A stretch of DNA of 64,000 bases from the NCBI GenBank assembly GCA_018056955.1, contig JAGPEQ010000003.1:14068-78067 (forward strand), given 5' to 3'. Below the pieces are notes generated by a model. The model was not told the DNA's origin. It worked only from the letters and a program-made list of their open reading frames with translations, and ran no database searches. How positions within the stretch are numbered: position 1 is the first letter of the stretch; the number at the start of each line of letters is the position of its first letter. Origin of the DNA: Bacteroidales bacterium (GTDB taxonomy: Bacteria; Bacteroidota; Bacteroidia; Bacteroidales; Tenuifilaceae). The position numbers and the translations under genes are program-made. Of the stretch, positions 41,142 to 50,006 are shown piece after piece.

Positions 41142-41197
41142 GGATAAAGGGTAAAGGATAAAGGGTAAAGGTTAAAGGATAAAGGATAAAGGGTAGA
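41142..41197. repeat. Heptanucleotide tandem repeat (8 units)
   Basis: Units of the form GGRTAAA (GGATAAA, GGGTAAA, GGTTAAA) follow each other exactly from the base after the stop codon to 41197, 56 bases. It is a low-complexity tract of slippage type, in the region before lon. Confidence 0.85.
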
Positions 41198-41354
41198 TAT
41201 TCAGGGTTTAATGGCCTGTTCCGCTCTGAGGGGTTCAAGGTTTTAATACCAACAACCATCAACTACTTTTTGGCATAGCAATTGACCATATAGTAAGCTG
41301 GGTTAGTTTTACCCTTTAATGTGTCATATTGTCAGAAAATTGAGAGGAGATAAA

Positions 41355-43811
41355 ATGAAGAAAAAGTTTGGACTATCAATACTAAATCAGCAAATGGACG
41401 ATACTAACGATTCAGAAGTAAACTTTATACCCATTTTGGCAGAGGGCGAAGTGCCCGAGGTCAAAAAGGCAGATATCCCCGATGTGCTACCCATAATGGC
41501 ATTGCGTAACACTGTTCTCTTTCCCGGTGTATTGATGCCAATTACCGTTGGGCGGGAGAAATCGCTAAACCTAATTGCAAGTCTACCACCAAAGAAGAAA
41601 ATAATTGGGGTGCTCTCGCAAGTCGATGCCCGTATTGAGGATCCCTCATCAGGCGATCTTTTTAAGGTTGGCACCATTGCTCAGGTTATTAAGGTGCTTG
41701 AGCTACCCGATGGCAACTCGTCAGTTATACTTCAGGGATTATCGCGATTCCGTGTCGACCAATTTGTAAGTGAGGAGCCATACTTTATGGCTCGCGTTCT
41801 GGAACTGGCTGAGCTTTTACCAAACGAGGACGATACAGAGTTCATAGCTTTAACCGAATCAATAAGGGATCTCACCATTCGAATAATACATCTTTCGCCA
41901 AATATACCCAAGGAGGCTTCGTTTGCCATAAAGAATATTGATAACCCCAAAATGCTTGTGAACTTTATATCGGCAAATAGCGATATTAAGACTGATGAAA
42001 AACAAGCATTGCTTGAAGAGCACGACCTTAAGAGACGGGCTGAGCAGCTGCTGCGAATATTAACCCGTGAGCTGCAAATGCTTGAGTTGAAACACGATAT
42101 TCAGAACAAGGTTAAGCACGATCTTGACCAGCAGCAGCGTGAGTATTTCCTTCAGCAGCAGATGAAAACCATTCAGGATGAGCTGGGAGGAAACCCCATT
42201 GAGCAGGAGATAAATGAGCTCAAGGAGCGCGCTAAGGCCAAAAAGTGGAGTAAGGAAGTTGCTGAACATTTTGATAAGGAGGTCAACAAACTCAACCGTA
42301 TGAACCCCATGGCCGGGGAGTATTCGGTTCAGCTGAACTACGTTCAGCTACTGCTCGACTTGCCGTGGAATGAGTACACCAATGACAATTTCAACCTTGA
42401 TCATGCCAAAAATATCCTCGATGAAGACCACTTTGGCCTAGAGCAGGTAAAGGAGCGTATCCTGGAGCATTTGGCTGTGCTCAAACTTAAAGGCGACCTA
42501 AAGGCGCCAATCCTATGCTTATACGGACCTCCGGGAGTGGGTAAAACCTCGCTTGGCAAGTCGGTTGCCAGAGCATTGGGTCGAAAGTATGCTCGTATCT
42601 CGTTAGGAGGTATGCACGATGAGGCTGAGATTCGTGGTCACCGCAAAACGTACATTGGCGCCATGCCCGGCCGCATAATTCAAAGCCTGAAAAAGGTAAA
42701 ATCGTCAAATCCTGTCATCATCCTCGATGAGATTGATAAGGTGGGCAAAGATTTCCATGGCGATCCCGCCTCGGCTTTGCTGGAAGTGCTCGACCCCGAG
42801 CAGAATAGCACATTCCACGATAACTTTGTGGAGGTGGAATATGATCTTTCAAAGGTGCTGTTTATTACCACTGCCAATACCGTGGCTACCATAAATCCTG
42901 CGCTGCGCGACCGTATGGAAATGATTGAGGTTAGCGGGTACAGCTTGGAGGAAAAGGTCGAGATTGCTAAGCGCCATTTGCTGCCCAACCAACTCAAGGA
43001 GCATGGCTTGAATAGTGATGCCTTGGAGTTGAGCGATAAAGTATTGGCCAAGGTAATCCAGGAATACACCCGGGAGAGCGGCGTTCGAAACCTGAACCAG
43101 AAAATTGCAAAGTTGGTTCGCTATGCTGCCCGTATGATTGCCTCGGAGCAAAAGTATAATCCCAAGCTAACCAATAAGGATATTGAAAAGATTCTTGGAG
43201 TTCCGCGCTATACAAAGGAACTTTACCAAGGTAACGATATTGCTGGTGTTGTTACCGGTCTGGCTTGGACTGAAGTTGGTGGCGAAATACTTTTTGTGGA
43301 AACCAGTCTTAGCCGCGGCAAAGGTAATCTCACCCTTACGGGTAATCTGGGCGAGGTAATGAAAGAGTCGGCCATTCTGGCCCTTGAATATATAAAATCG
43401 CACGCCGATTATCTTGGAATTAAACACGAGGTTTTTGAGAAATGGAATGTACACATCCATGTACCCGAAGGGGCAATCCCAAAGGATGGGCCTTCGGCTG
43501 GTATTACGATGGTGACCTCACTAGCATCGGCATTTACCCAGCGTAAAGTTAGGGCAAACGTAGCAATGACTGGGGAGATAACACTTAGAGGCAAGGTACT
43601 GCCAGTAGGTGGTATCAAGGAGAAAATACTTGCAGCTAAACGTGCCAACATTACCGATATCATTCTTTCGGCCGATAATCGCAAGGATGTTTCCGAGATT
43701 GATGCTACATATGTTAAAGGGTTGAAATTCCATTACGTTAGCAACATCCACGAGGTGCTTGATTTAGCTTTGCTAAACGAGAAGGTCGATAAACCTATGA
43801 ATATTGATTAG
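41355..43811 (+). CDS. lon: ATP-dependent protease Lon
   Basis: 818 residues. The start is the Met at 41355 (MKKKFGLS), since a clear GAGGAG ribosome site at 41344-41349 precedes it by five bases; the frame's first Met at 41319 lacks one. Lon degrades misfolded and regulatory proteins in the cytosol. Domains: N-terminal LON substrate domain from about residue 40, AAA+ ATPase with GPPGVGKTSLGKS (Walker A) and VIILDEIDKVGKD (Walker B) in the middle, and a C-terminal protease with catalytic Ser in KDGPSAGITM and Lys in VGGIKEKILAAKRA. Length is normal and no frameshift is seen. Confidence 0.98.
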   Translation: MKKKFGLSILNQQMDDTNDSEVNFIPILAEGEVPEVKKADIPDVLPIMALRNTVLFPGVLMPITVGREKSLNLIASLPPKKKIIGVLSQVDARIEDPSSGDLFKVGTIAQVIKVLELPDGNSSVILQGLSRFRVDQFVSEEPYFMARVLELAELLPNEDDTEFIALTESIRDLTIRIIHLSPNIPKEASFAIKNIDNPKMLVNFISANSDIKTDEKQALLEEHDLKRRAEQLLRILTRELQMLELKHDIQNKVKHDLDQQQREYFLQQQMKTIQDELGGNPIEQEINELKERAKAKKWSKEVAEHFDKEVNKLNRMNPMAGEYSVQLNYVQLLLDLPWNEYTNDNFNLDHAKNILDEDHFGLEQVKERILEHLAVLKLKGDLKAPILCLYGPPGVGKTSLGKSVARALGRKYARISLGGMHDEAEIRGHRKTYIGAMPGRIIQSLKKVKSSNPVIILDEIDKVGKDFHGDPASALLEVLDPEQNSTFHDNFVEVEYDLSKVLFITTANTVATINPALRDRMEMIEVSGYSLEEKVEIAKRHLLPNQLKEHGLNSDALELSDKVLAKVIQEYTRESGVRNLNQKIAKLVRYAARMIASEQKYNPKLTNKDIEKILGVPRYTKELYQGNDIAGVVTGLAWTEVGGEILFVETSLSRGKGNLTLTGNLGEVMKESAILALEYIKSHADYLGIKHEVFEKWNVHIHVPEGAIPKDGPSAGITMVTSLASAFTQRKVRANVAMTGEITLRGKVLPVGGIKEKILAAKRANITDIILSADNRKDVSEIDATYVKGLKFHYVSNIHEVLDLALLNEKVDKPMNID

Positions 43812-43830
43812 CCGTGAATATAATGCATGA

Positions 43831-43858
43831 AAAGACCCTGAATTAAGGGTCTTTTTTT
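43831..43858 (+). terminator. Intrinsic terminator of lon
   Basis: AAAGACCCT (43831-43839), loop GAATTA and AGGGTCTTT (43846-43854), then four more T. Confidence 0.85.
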
Positions 43859-43930
43859 GTTTATTAACTATTAAGTCGTCAATTTTACCTATAATTGTAT
43901 GAAAATTGCTGGAGCTAAATAAACTTAGCC

Positions 43931-44401
43931 ATGGAAAAAGTTGCCCTGTTTCCGGGTTCGTTCGATCCTATTACAGTCGGTCACGAATCAATTGTTTACC
44001 GATCATTATCCCTTTTCGATAAGGTGATAGTTGCTATTGGCTATAACGCCAATAAAAAGGCTTTTTTCAGCATTGAGAAAAGGATTGCCATGATCCAAAA
44101 GGTGTTTGCTCAAGAACCACGTGTTCAGGTGATTAGCTACGAGGGCCTTACCGTAGATCTTTGCAATAGGCTTGGCGTTCGGTACATCCTACGGGGACTA
44201 CGTACTTCAGCCGACTTTGAGTTTGAACGTGCCATTGCGCAGGTAAATAAGCTAATGCACCCTAATATTGAAACGGTATTCATGCTTACTGCACCCCAGC
44301 ACACACCCGTTAACTCAACCATTATCCGCGATATTCTTTTGCATAATGGCGACCCATCGCAGTTTATCCCATCAGCCATTAACATCAAGGATTATCTTTA
44401 A
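43931..44401 (+). CDS. coaD: Phosphopantetheine adenylyltransferase
   Basis: 156 residues. It joins ATP and 4'-phosphopantetheine to dephospho-CoA, the next-to-last step of coenzyme A synthesis, in the cytosol. The nucleotidyltransferase signature is FPGSFDPITVGHESI near residue 8 (TxGH motif), with YILRGLRTSADFEFE in the middle and STIIRDIL towards the C-terminus in place of the family ISST segment. Followed four bases later by the thioredoxin-like gene on the same strand, so probably the first gene of a pair. Confidence 0.97.
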   Translation: MEKVALFPGSFDPITVGHESIVYRSLSLFDKVIVAIGYNANKKAFFSIEKRIAMIQKVFAQEPRVQVISYEGLTVDLCNRLGVRYILRGLRTSADFEFERAIAQVNKLMHPNIETVFMLTAPQHTPVNSTIIRDILLHNGDPSQFIPSAINIKDYL

Positions 44402-44405
44402 ACTT

Positions 44406-45821
44406 ATGGCTAAATTTAAGTTTCTTTTATTATTCTTACTGCTGTTTATTGGCGTTGAGTGTAAAATCGGCGCCCAGGAGGCCATGATTTTTGGCAATGC
44501 TGCTGAATACAAGGGCTCCGATATAATATTTTATACCTATTCCGATTACATAACTGAAACCGAATACGAGGTTGGTAGGTGTAAGGTTGAGCGCGATGGC
44601 AAGTTTAACGCAAAGCTTAAAGTGCTTGAAACCAGCTTTGTTTTTGCCCACCTTGGAGTTTATAGGATTTATTTCTTTGCCGAGCCTGGTAAACGGTATG
44701 AGCTAGTGCTTCCCCCTCGCGAGGATAAAACCGAGGCACAACGACTCAATCCTTTTTTCCGTGAAACCGATTTGCAGGTGGGCATAAAAAATGTTGATAG
44801 GAACGATATCAACTTCCTGATAAATGCATTCGACTTGCGCTTCAACCAAGATTTTGATCAGATTGTGCAGGATGCATACCGTGGCCGTCAGCATAATATC
44901 GATTCGTTAATAACCAGAATTGAGGAAAAGTTTGCCGGAACCGGCAACCAGTTTTTCGATGCTTACCGTGAGTACAGGTACGGTTTGCTCAGGCAAATCA
45001 CCTTCATAAAAAAATCTACTGCCACATCAAAAGAGCTGTTCCTGAATAGGCCTATATTGTACCGTAACCCGGCATACATGGAATTGTTCAATCTGGTTTA
45101 CGACAAGTACTTTTTGTTCTTTTCAAGAACATCGCAGGGGAATGCCATTTTTGATGATATTTCGCGCTACAAGAGTTTGGGCAGGCTTAAGCGTACCCTT
45201 GCCACCGACGATGTGCTTAGTAACGATACCCTGATGGAGATGGTAATTCTTAAATCGTTGCACGATGAGTTTTTCAGCGATAATTTCTCCCGATCGGCTC
45301 TGCTTACCATTCTTGACTCCATTTACAGAACCACCACCATACCGGAACATGTGATAGTTGCGGAGAATATCAGGAACAGGATTACCAAGCTTTTACCGGG
45401 TTTTGTTCCTGCACCTTTTTCGCTCAACGATGTTAATGGTCGTGAGGTTTCGCTTGATAGATTCAAGGGCAAGTATGTTTACCTGAACTTTTGCACCACC
45501 ACAAGCTACACTTGTTTAAAGGAGTTTGTTCAGCTTGAAAAAATAAGCAAGCAGTACAAGAAGCATCTGGAGGTTGTCACCATTTCAGCCGACGATAATA
45601 TTGATGATTTAAAAAGCTTTTTGGAAAACAGTAAGTACGATTGGACATTCCTACACTTTGGGAATAAACCGGAAATACTCAAGGATTACGATATACGTGT
45701 ATATCCAACGTATTTTTTGATTGGGCCTGACCGGAAAATGATTCTTTCACCAGCGCCTTCGCCCGAGGAGGGCTTTGAACGCCGATTCTTTCAATTGCTC
45801 CGAAGCAAAGGGGAAATTTAG
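44406..45821 (+). CDS. Exported thioredoxin-like (TlpA/ResA type) protein with degenerate active site
   Basis: 471 residues from the Met at 44406 (MAKFKFLLLF), four bases after coaD; the frame is open further upstream only as an artefact. A signal peptide is followed by a mostly helical region of about 300 residues and a C-terminal AhpC/TSA-like domain (about 345-470) with FVPAPFSLNDVNGREVSLDR. At the usual WCxxC site it reads NFCTTTSYTCLKEF: the second Cys aligns, but the first position is Ser, and another Cys lies six residues earlier. Normal dithiol redox activity is therefore unlikely. Its stop overlaps the convergent NUDIX gene by four bases. Confidence 0.8.
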   Translation: MAKFKFLLLFLLLFIGVECKIGAQEAMIFGNAAEYKGSDIIFYTYSDYITETEYEVGRCKVERDGKFNAKLKVLETSFVFAHLGVYRIYFFAEPGKRYELVLPPREDKTEAQRLNPFFRETDLQVGIKNVDRNDINFLINAFDLRFNQDFDQIVQDAYRGRQHNIDSLITRIEEKFAGTGNQFFDAYREYRYGLLRQITFIKKSTATSKELFLNRPILYRNPAYMELFNLVYDKYFLFFSRTSQGNAIFDDISRYKSLGRLKRTLATDDVLSNDTLMEMVILKSLHDEFFSDNFSRSALLTILDSIYRTTTIPEHVIVAENIRNRITKLLPGFVPAPFSLNDVNGREVSLDRFKGKYVYLNFCTTTSYTCLKEFVQLEKISKQYKKHLEVVTISADDNIDDLKSFLENSKYDWTFLHFGNKPEILKDYDIRVYPTYFLIGPDRKMILSPAPSPEEGFERRFFQLLRSKGEI

Positions 45822-46438
45822 TCCAACTCCTTGAGAACAGAGAGCAGGCTTGAGTAGCTATCGGCAAGGTATACAAAGATATCGGAACGCTTAACCCACT
45901 TTACCTGTTCTATTCCCTCTTCGGTTTGGGGTTTTAGGGTATCGCATTTAGGGGTATACATATTAAACCAATGCGTGGATTTTAGCATTTGCTTGCCATT
46001 TAAAGTATAGGTGTGGTAGGTTGTTGTAATTTGCTTTCCAAGAGTAATGCCTTTTACCCCGGTTTCCTCACTAACTTCGCGTAAAGCGGCATCGTGAATA
46101 GGTTCGTTTGGCTCTACCTTGCCTTTGGGCAAATCCCAGCGGCCCAAACGCTTAATGAGTAAAATCTCATTCTTGTCATTGCATACAACTCCACCGGCTG
46201 CCTCAATGTGGTTAAAGCTGTTAGTGAAATGTTTCATTGTTGTTTTGGGGTCGGAGGTGCAGGCAAAAAGTGTGGACACCTCGGTATGGCTTTGGAAAAA
46301 ATCGATTAACTTTGAAATGTCTTCGGGCTTAGTGTCGCCCCAACAGAAAAATGTAGAGTCGGCTATGAGCACTTCTTGGGGGTCCGAAGTGATAATAAAT
46401 TTGCGATTGTAAAAGAAAATGGTATAATTCAAAGTCAT
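45818..46438 (-). CDS. NUDIX hydrolase family protein
   Basis: 206 residues from the Met at 46438 (MTLNYTIFFYNRKF), a form common in Bacteroidota; an in-frame Met at 46459 would lie inside pyrE's leader. The Nudix box reads GKVEPNEPIHDAALREVSEE followed by TGV, close to the G-x5-E-x7-REUxEExGU consensus. These enzymes remove nucleotide-like or diphosphate compounds; substrate unknown. The start codon overlaps the pyrE start on the other strand by two bases (CATG), and the stop overlaps the convergent thioredoxin-like gene. Confidence 0.88.
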   Translation of the reverse strand: MTLNYTIFFYNRKFIITSDPQEVLIADSTFFCWGDTKPEDISKLIDFFQSHTEVSTLFACTSDPKTTMKHFTNSFNHIEAAGGVVCNDKNEILLIKRLGRWDLPKGKVEPNEPIHDAALREVSEETGVKGITLGKQITTTYHTYTLNGKQMLKSTHWFNMYTPKCDTLKPQTEEGIEQVKWVKRSDIFVYLADSYSSLLSVLKELD

Positions 46439-47066
46439 GGATAGCAAAGTTATAGCCAATAAATTACTGCAAATAAACGCAATAAAGCTTAATCCTGCAA
46501 ATCCGTTTACTTGGGCATCGGGATGGAAATCGCCTATTTACTGCGATAACCGAAAAACATTATCGTTTCCAGAGGTTCGCAATGCCATTTGCGATGGCTT
46601 TGTTAAGGCAATAAAGGAGAGGTATCCTCAGGTTGAGGTTATTGCTGGGGTTGCCACCGGAGCCATTGCGCATGGAATGCTTGTAGCCGACAGGCTAAAT
46701 CTACCTTTTATTTACGTCCGTTCAGCGCCCAAATCGCATGGTTTGGCAAATCAAATCGAAGGCGATTATAAACCCGGCCAAAGGGTAGTTGTAATTGAAG
46801 ACTTAATATCAACCGGAATGAGCAGCCTTGCGGCTGTTGATGCTCTTCGCGATGCCCATTGTGAGGTTCTTGGCTTGCTGGCCATTTTTTCGTATCAGTT
46901 CGATCAGGCAGTAAGTAGCTTTGCTAAAGCTGGTGTTGAGTTTGCAACACTATCGAACTACTCAGTGTTAATTGAGGCAGTATTAGAACAGGGTAGCATT
47001 ACCCCAACAGAACTTGAGCTGCTTAAAAGTTGGCGACAAAACCCTGAGGAGTGGGGCAGGCGTTGA
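46437..47066 (+). CDS. pyrE: Orotate phosphoribosyltransferase
   Basis: 209 residues. It makes orotidine 5'-phosphate from orotate and PRPP in pyrimidine synthesis. The start region ANPFTWASGWKSPIYCDNRK and the PRPP-binding loop VVVIEDLISTGMSS (about residue 118) are clear. The start at 46437 fits the family N-terminus, yet it overlaps the divergent NUDIX start codon, so its promoter must lie inside the NUDIX gene. No pyrimidine regulator site was recognised. Confidence 0.97.
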   Translation: MDSKVIANKLLQINAIKLNPANPFTWASGWKSPIYCDNRKTLSFPEVRNAICDGFVKAIKERYPQVEVIAGVATGAIAHGMLVADRLNLPFIYVRSAPKSHGLANQIEGDYKPGQRVVVIEDLISTGMSSLAAVDALRDAHCEVLGLLAIFSYQFDQAVSSFAKAGVEFATLSNYSVLIEAVLEQGSITPTELELLKSWRQNPEEWGRR

Positions 47067-47084
47067 GCCAGTTGGCGATATCGC

Positions 47085-47792
47085 CTAATTAAATAGATTT
47101 ATTGCCCATTCACCGGCTTCGTTTATTGTAAATTCAAAGGTTACATCGTACCAAACGGTTCTGAGTGCATTGGGTGTTTGATATGTTATTTTACAGTTTA
47201 CTGGGAAAAGGATGTTTTCAAAGCCGGATTTCTCGCCTAATTTAAATGGGGAGCCTGTATCGCAAACAATTTGAAGGTTGGTCACAAGGTTGTTTGTAGT
47301 TCCGTTCTGGGTAAATGCAATTAGAATACGGTTTTCCGAACCGGTTTTAGTTATGGTATAACGCTGCACATTCCTTGCATTTATAATTTGGTACTTAGGA
47401 GGTAAGATTTTATGGTGTAGTACTCCTTTTTGCCAAAAGCCTGTATATACTGAGTCTTTCCCGTTGATTTTGCCCTTAAAGATACCCTTTCCGTCCATTT
47501 GGCCATTATAAAAGTTACCCTCGTACTTATCGCCATTTGCCCAGGTGTATATACCAAAACCATGAGGTAGTCCATTCTTGAACTTTCCCTCGTAGCTATC
47601 AGTACCCCATGCCTTGCCTTTTCCGTGAGCCAAACCATTTTTACACTTTCCTGTGTAAGCTGCCGATATTTCAGGGAGAAGCACTTTGCAATCCTGATTT
47701 TGAGCATAAAGAGCCCCTTGATTACTGTAGGTGATAACAACAAGTAGTGTTACACTTTTTAGGATGGAAAAAATATTCTGTTTCATAGCCAT
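47085..47792 (-). CDS. Exported MORN-repeat protein
   Basis: 235 residues with an N-terminal signal peptide (ends near GALYAQ). Residues about 45-125 are four to five MORN repeats of the type YEGKFKNGLPHGFGIYTWANGDKYEGNFYNG; the C-terminal half is a beta-rich domain of unknown type. MORN repeats form elongated sheets that contact lipids or proteins. It converges on pyrE, 18 bases from it. No functional context. Confidence 0.85.
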   Translation of the reverse strand: MAMKQNIFSILKSVTLLVVITYSNQGALYAQNQDCKVLLPEISAAYTGKCKNGLAHGKGKAWGTDSYEGKFKNGLPHGFGIYTWANGDKYEGNFYNGQMDGKGIFKGKINGKDSVYTGFWQKGVLHHKILPPKYQIINARNVQRYTITKTGSENRILIAFTQNGTTNNLVTNLQIVCDTGSPFKLGEKSGFENILFPVNCKITYQTPNALRTVWYDVTFEFTINEAGEWAINLFN

Positions 47793-47825
47793 TTAGGGTG
47801 TTTTTGATTTTTTTTTAGTTGATGT

Positions 47826-47857
47826 TTTGCACGAATAAAAAATTGAATATATATTTG
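47826..47857 (+). promoter_or_regulatory. Promoter of tRNA-Phe
   Basis: TTTG at 47826-47829, a 20-base spacer and TATATTTG at 47850-47857. The tRNA begins 17 bases later. Confidence 0.75.
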
Positions 47858-47874
47858 CACCGCAATTGAGCGCT

Positions 47875-47947
47875 GGTGCCATAGCTCAGTTGGTAGAGCA
47901 AAGGACTGAAAATCCTTGTGTCCGTGGTTCGATTCCACGTGGCACCA
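47875..47947 (+). tRNA. tRNA-Phe (anticodon GAA)
   Basis: 73 bases. Acceptor GGTGCCA/TGGCACC, D arm GCTC/GAGC, anticodon loop CTGAAAA (GAA), T loop TTCGATT, discriminator A. CCA is not encoded. It has its own promoter and terminator. Confidence 0.95.
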
Positions 47948-47948
47948 C

Positions 47949-47974
47949 AGCCCCCGGTAAATGGGGGCTTTTTT
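47949..47974. terminator. Terminator shared by tRNA-Phe and the convergent lipoprotein gene
   Basis: AGCCCCC (47949-47955) and GGGGGCT (47963-47969) with loop GGTAAAT, then TTTTT on the plus strand. It starts two bases after the tRNA. Confidence 0.85.
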
Positions 47975-48476
47975 ATTTCACACTATCGGGACTTTCGGGC
48001 CTAAAGAATAGTTCCTTATCCATTATCAAATCCCATGCATCGGAGTTTAGAACTGTTATTACACGGTTTTGCGGGTCAATAAAGAAAAGTTTTTCATCCT
48101 TTTTCACCTCACCATCAATTCCCTTTGTGGTGAATTGGTGTGTTATGGTATAACCCAAAAAGTCGGTGCTATTTTCATTTAGTAGCCTTTTTAGGCTATC
48201 GAGAGTATTCTGGTTTGGGTTATCCTTTGATTTCTCAGTATTTAGAGCAATCTCTATGCTATGGGTTCGGCTGTTGAACCGGTAGCGTGGGGTTAGCTCG
48301 CCAAACTCCAATGGCACATAGTTGGGGTACTCGTCTTTTCGGTTTTCCATCCAACTCTTTATGGATTGCTTAACAATTTCATCGGTAGTGGCAGCCTGCT
48401 TTTTAGTTTCCTGCTTGCAGGAAACAATTACTGCTAATCCCATAAGCAGTGCAAATATCATTTTCAATTTTTCCAT
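47973..48476 (-). CDS. Lipoprotein of unknown function
   Basis: 167 residues. The N-terminus MEKLKMIFALLMGLAVIVSC is a lipoprotein signal; the mature part starts with a short Lys/Thr-rich linker. A mixed alpha/beta domain follows (WMENRKDEYPNYVPLEFGEL, GYTITHQFTTKGIDGEV). No known family recognised. A stand-alone gene opposite tRNA-Phe. Confidence 0.75.
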   Translation of the reverse strand: MEKLKMIFALLMGLAVIVSCKQETKKQAATTDEIVKQSIKSWMENRKDEYPNYVPLEFGELTPRYRFNSRTHSIEIALNTEKSKDNPNQNTLDSLKRLLNENSTDFLGYTITHQFTTKGIDGEVKKDEKLFFIDPQNRVITVLNSDAWDLIMDKELFFRPESPDSVK

Positions 48477-48590
48477 GGGTAGTATAGTTGTTATAATTTT
48501 TACTGAATTAAAAAAAAACTTACTGAAAAAGAGTAAAAGCTGTCAGTAAATTTACAATAATTTTAAAGGAAACGGAATGGATCAAAATAA

Positions 48591-48613
48591 AAAAAGGGGC
48601 TCAGCCCCTTTTT
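48591..48613 (-). terminator. Intrinsic terminator of the M20 peptidase gene
   Basis: AAAAAGGGGC (48591-48600), loop TCA and GCCCCTTTTT (48604-48613), a perfect 10-bp stem with T on the minus strand. Confidence 0.85.
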
Positions 48614-48620
48614 CAATTTT

Positions 48621-49985
48621 TTACTTTTCGCTAAAATATTTGTAGAATCGGGGTATAACTTCAATTCCTTTGAAAAATTGTTCAAGTGGATAGTTCTCGT
48701 TTGGTGAGTGGATGGCATCGGACTCAAGCCCAAAACCAAGAAGGATTGATTTGATTCCAAGCACTTGCTCAAAAGTGCTTATAATGGGAATGCTGCCCCC
48801 GCTGCGGAAAGGAACCGGTTTAATGCCGTAAACATCCTCAATAGCCCTACTGGCAGCCCTATAGGCTGGAGTGTTTGTGGGAGCTACATACCCCTGTCCG
48901 CCATGGTGTGGGGTAACCTTTACTTTTACTGATTTTGGAGCAATTGACTCAAAATGCTTTTTGAAAAGTTGAGCAATTTTCTCGTGGTTCTGGTTGGGTA
49001 CCAGTCGCATCGATATTTTAGCGTAAGCCTTGGAGGGAAGAACGGTTTTAGCTCCCTCGCCAATATATCCTCCCCAAATGCCATTTACATCAAGCGTGGG
49101 GCGAATTCCTGTGCGCTCCATGGTAGTATATCCGGCTTCGCCATGGATATCATCAATATCCAGAGCTTTCTTGTAATCATCAAGATTAAAAGGAGCACGA
49201 GCCATATCGGCGCGTTCTTCAGGGCTTACCTCCAACACATCGTCGTAAAAACCGGGAATGGTAACGCGATTATTCTCGTCGTGGAGCGAGGCTATCATTT
49301 TGGCAAGGATGTTTGCGGGGTTGGCAACGGCTCCGCCAAAGAGCCCCGAGTGAAGGTCGCGGTTTGGTCCGGTAACCTCAACCTCAACATACGCTAATCC
49401 CCTAAGCCCGGTTGTAATTGATGGGACGTCTTTCCCTATCATTGATGTATCGGAAACCAGAATAACATCGGCTTTTAGCATCTCCTTGTTATCCTGGCAC
49501 CACTTACCAAGGTTTGGTGAACCAATCTCTTCCTCACCCTCAATCATGAATTTAACGTTACAGGGCAGGGTGTTGGTTTTAACCATCAGCTCAAAGGCTT
49601 TAGCATGCATAAAGCCTTGTCCCTTATCGTCATCGGCACCACGGGCATATATTTTGCCATCACGAATTTCGGGTTCAAAGGGTTGCGATTTCCAAAGCTC
49701 TATTGGGTCAACCGGCATTACATCGTAATGGGCATAAACCAAAACGGTTGGGAGTTTTGGATCGATAATTTTTTCGCCGTACACCACCGGATTGCCCGGA
49801 GTTGGCATTACCTCAGCCCTGTCGGCTCCGGCTTTGAGTAGCGTTTCGCGCCAGTATTCTGCTCCCCTAACCATGTCGGGTTTGTGTTCCGAGATTGAGC
49901 TGATGGATGGAATTCGGAGTAGCCCGAAAAGCTCGTCGAGAAAACGTTGTTTGTTCTCCTCGATGTAGGCTTTGATTGTATCCAT
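48621..49985 (-). CDS. M20 family dipeptidase
   Basis: 454 residues, cytosolic zinc di-metallopeptidase. Metal ligands appear as HYDVMPVDP (His, Asp) near residue 88, the bridging Asp in GADDDKGQ, the catalytic Glu pair EGEEEIGSP near residue 155, and later HSPNENYPLEQF. The lid (dimerisation) domain is inserted in the middle, with DLHSGLFGG. Relatives cut dipeptides with broad specificity. It is followed by its own terminator and preceded by the DUF3109 gene (21 bases), likely in the same operon with gpmI. Confidence 0.95.
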   Translation of the reverse strand: MDTIKAYIEENKQRFLDELFGLLRIPSISSISEHKPDMVRGAEYWRETLLKAGADRAEVMPTPGNPVVYGEKIIDPKLPTVLVYAHYDVMPVDPIELWKSQPFEPEIRDGKIYARGADDDKGQGFMHAKAFELMVKTNTLPCNVKFMIEGEEEIGSPNLGKWCQDNKEMLKADVILVSDTSMIGKDVPSITTGLRGLAYVEVEVTGPNRDLHSGLFGGAVANPANILAKMIASLHDENNRVTIPGFYDDVLEVSPEERADMARAPFNLDDYKKALDIDDIHGEAGYTTMERTGIRPTLDVNGIWGGYIGEGAKTVLPSKAYAKISMRLVPNQNHEKIAQLFKKHFESIAPKSVKVKVTPHHGGQGYVAPTNTPAYRAASRAIEDVYGIKPVPFRSGGSIPIISTFEQVLGIKSILLGFGLESDAIHSPNENYPLEQFFKGIEVIPRFYKYFSEK

Positions 49986-50006
49986 AAGATTTGTTTTAGT
50001 ATTTAA

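Noticed and set aside
41142-41197. CRISPR-like array
   Set aside because: The units are only seven bases long with no spacers, so it is a simple tandem repeat.
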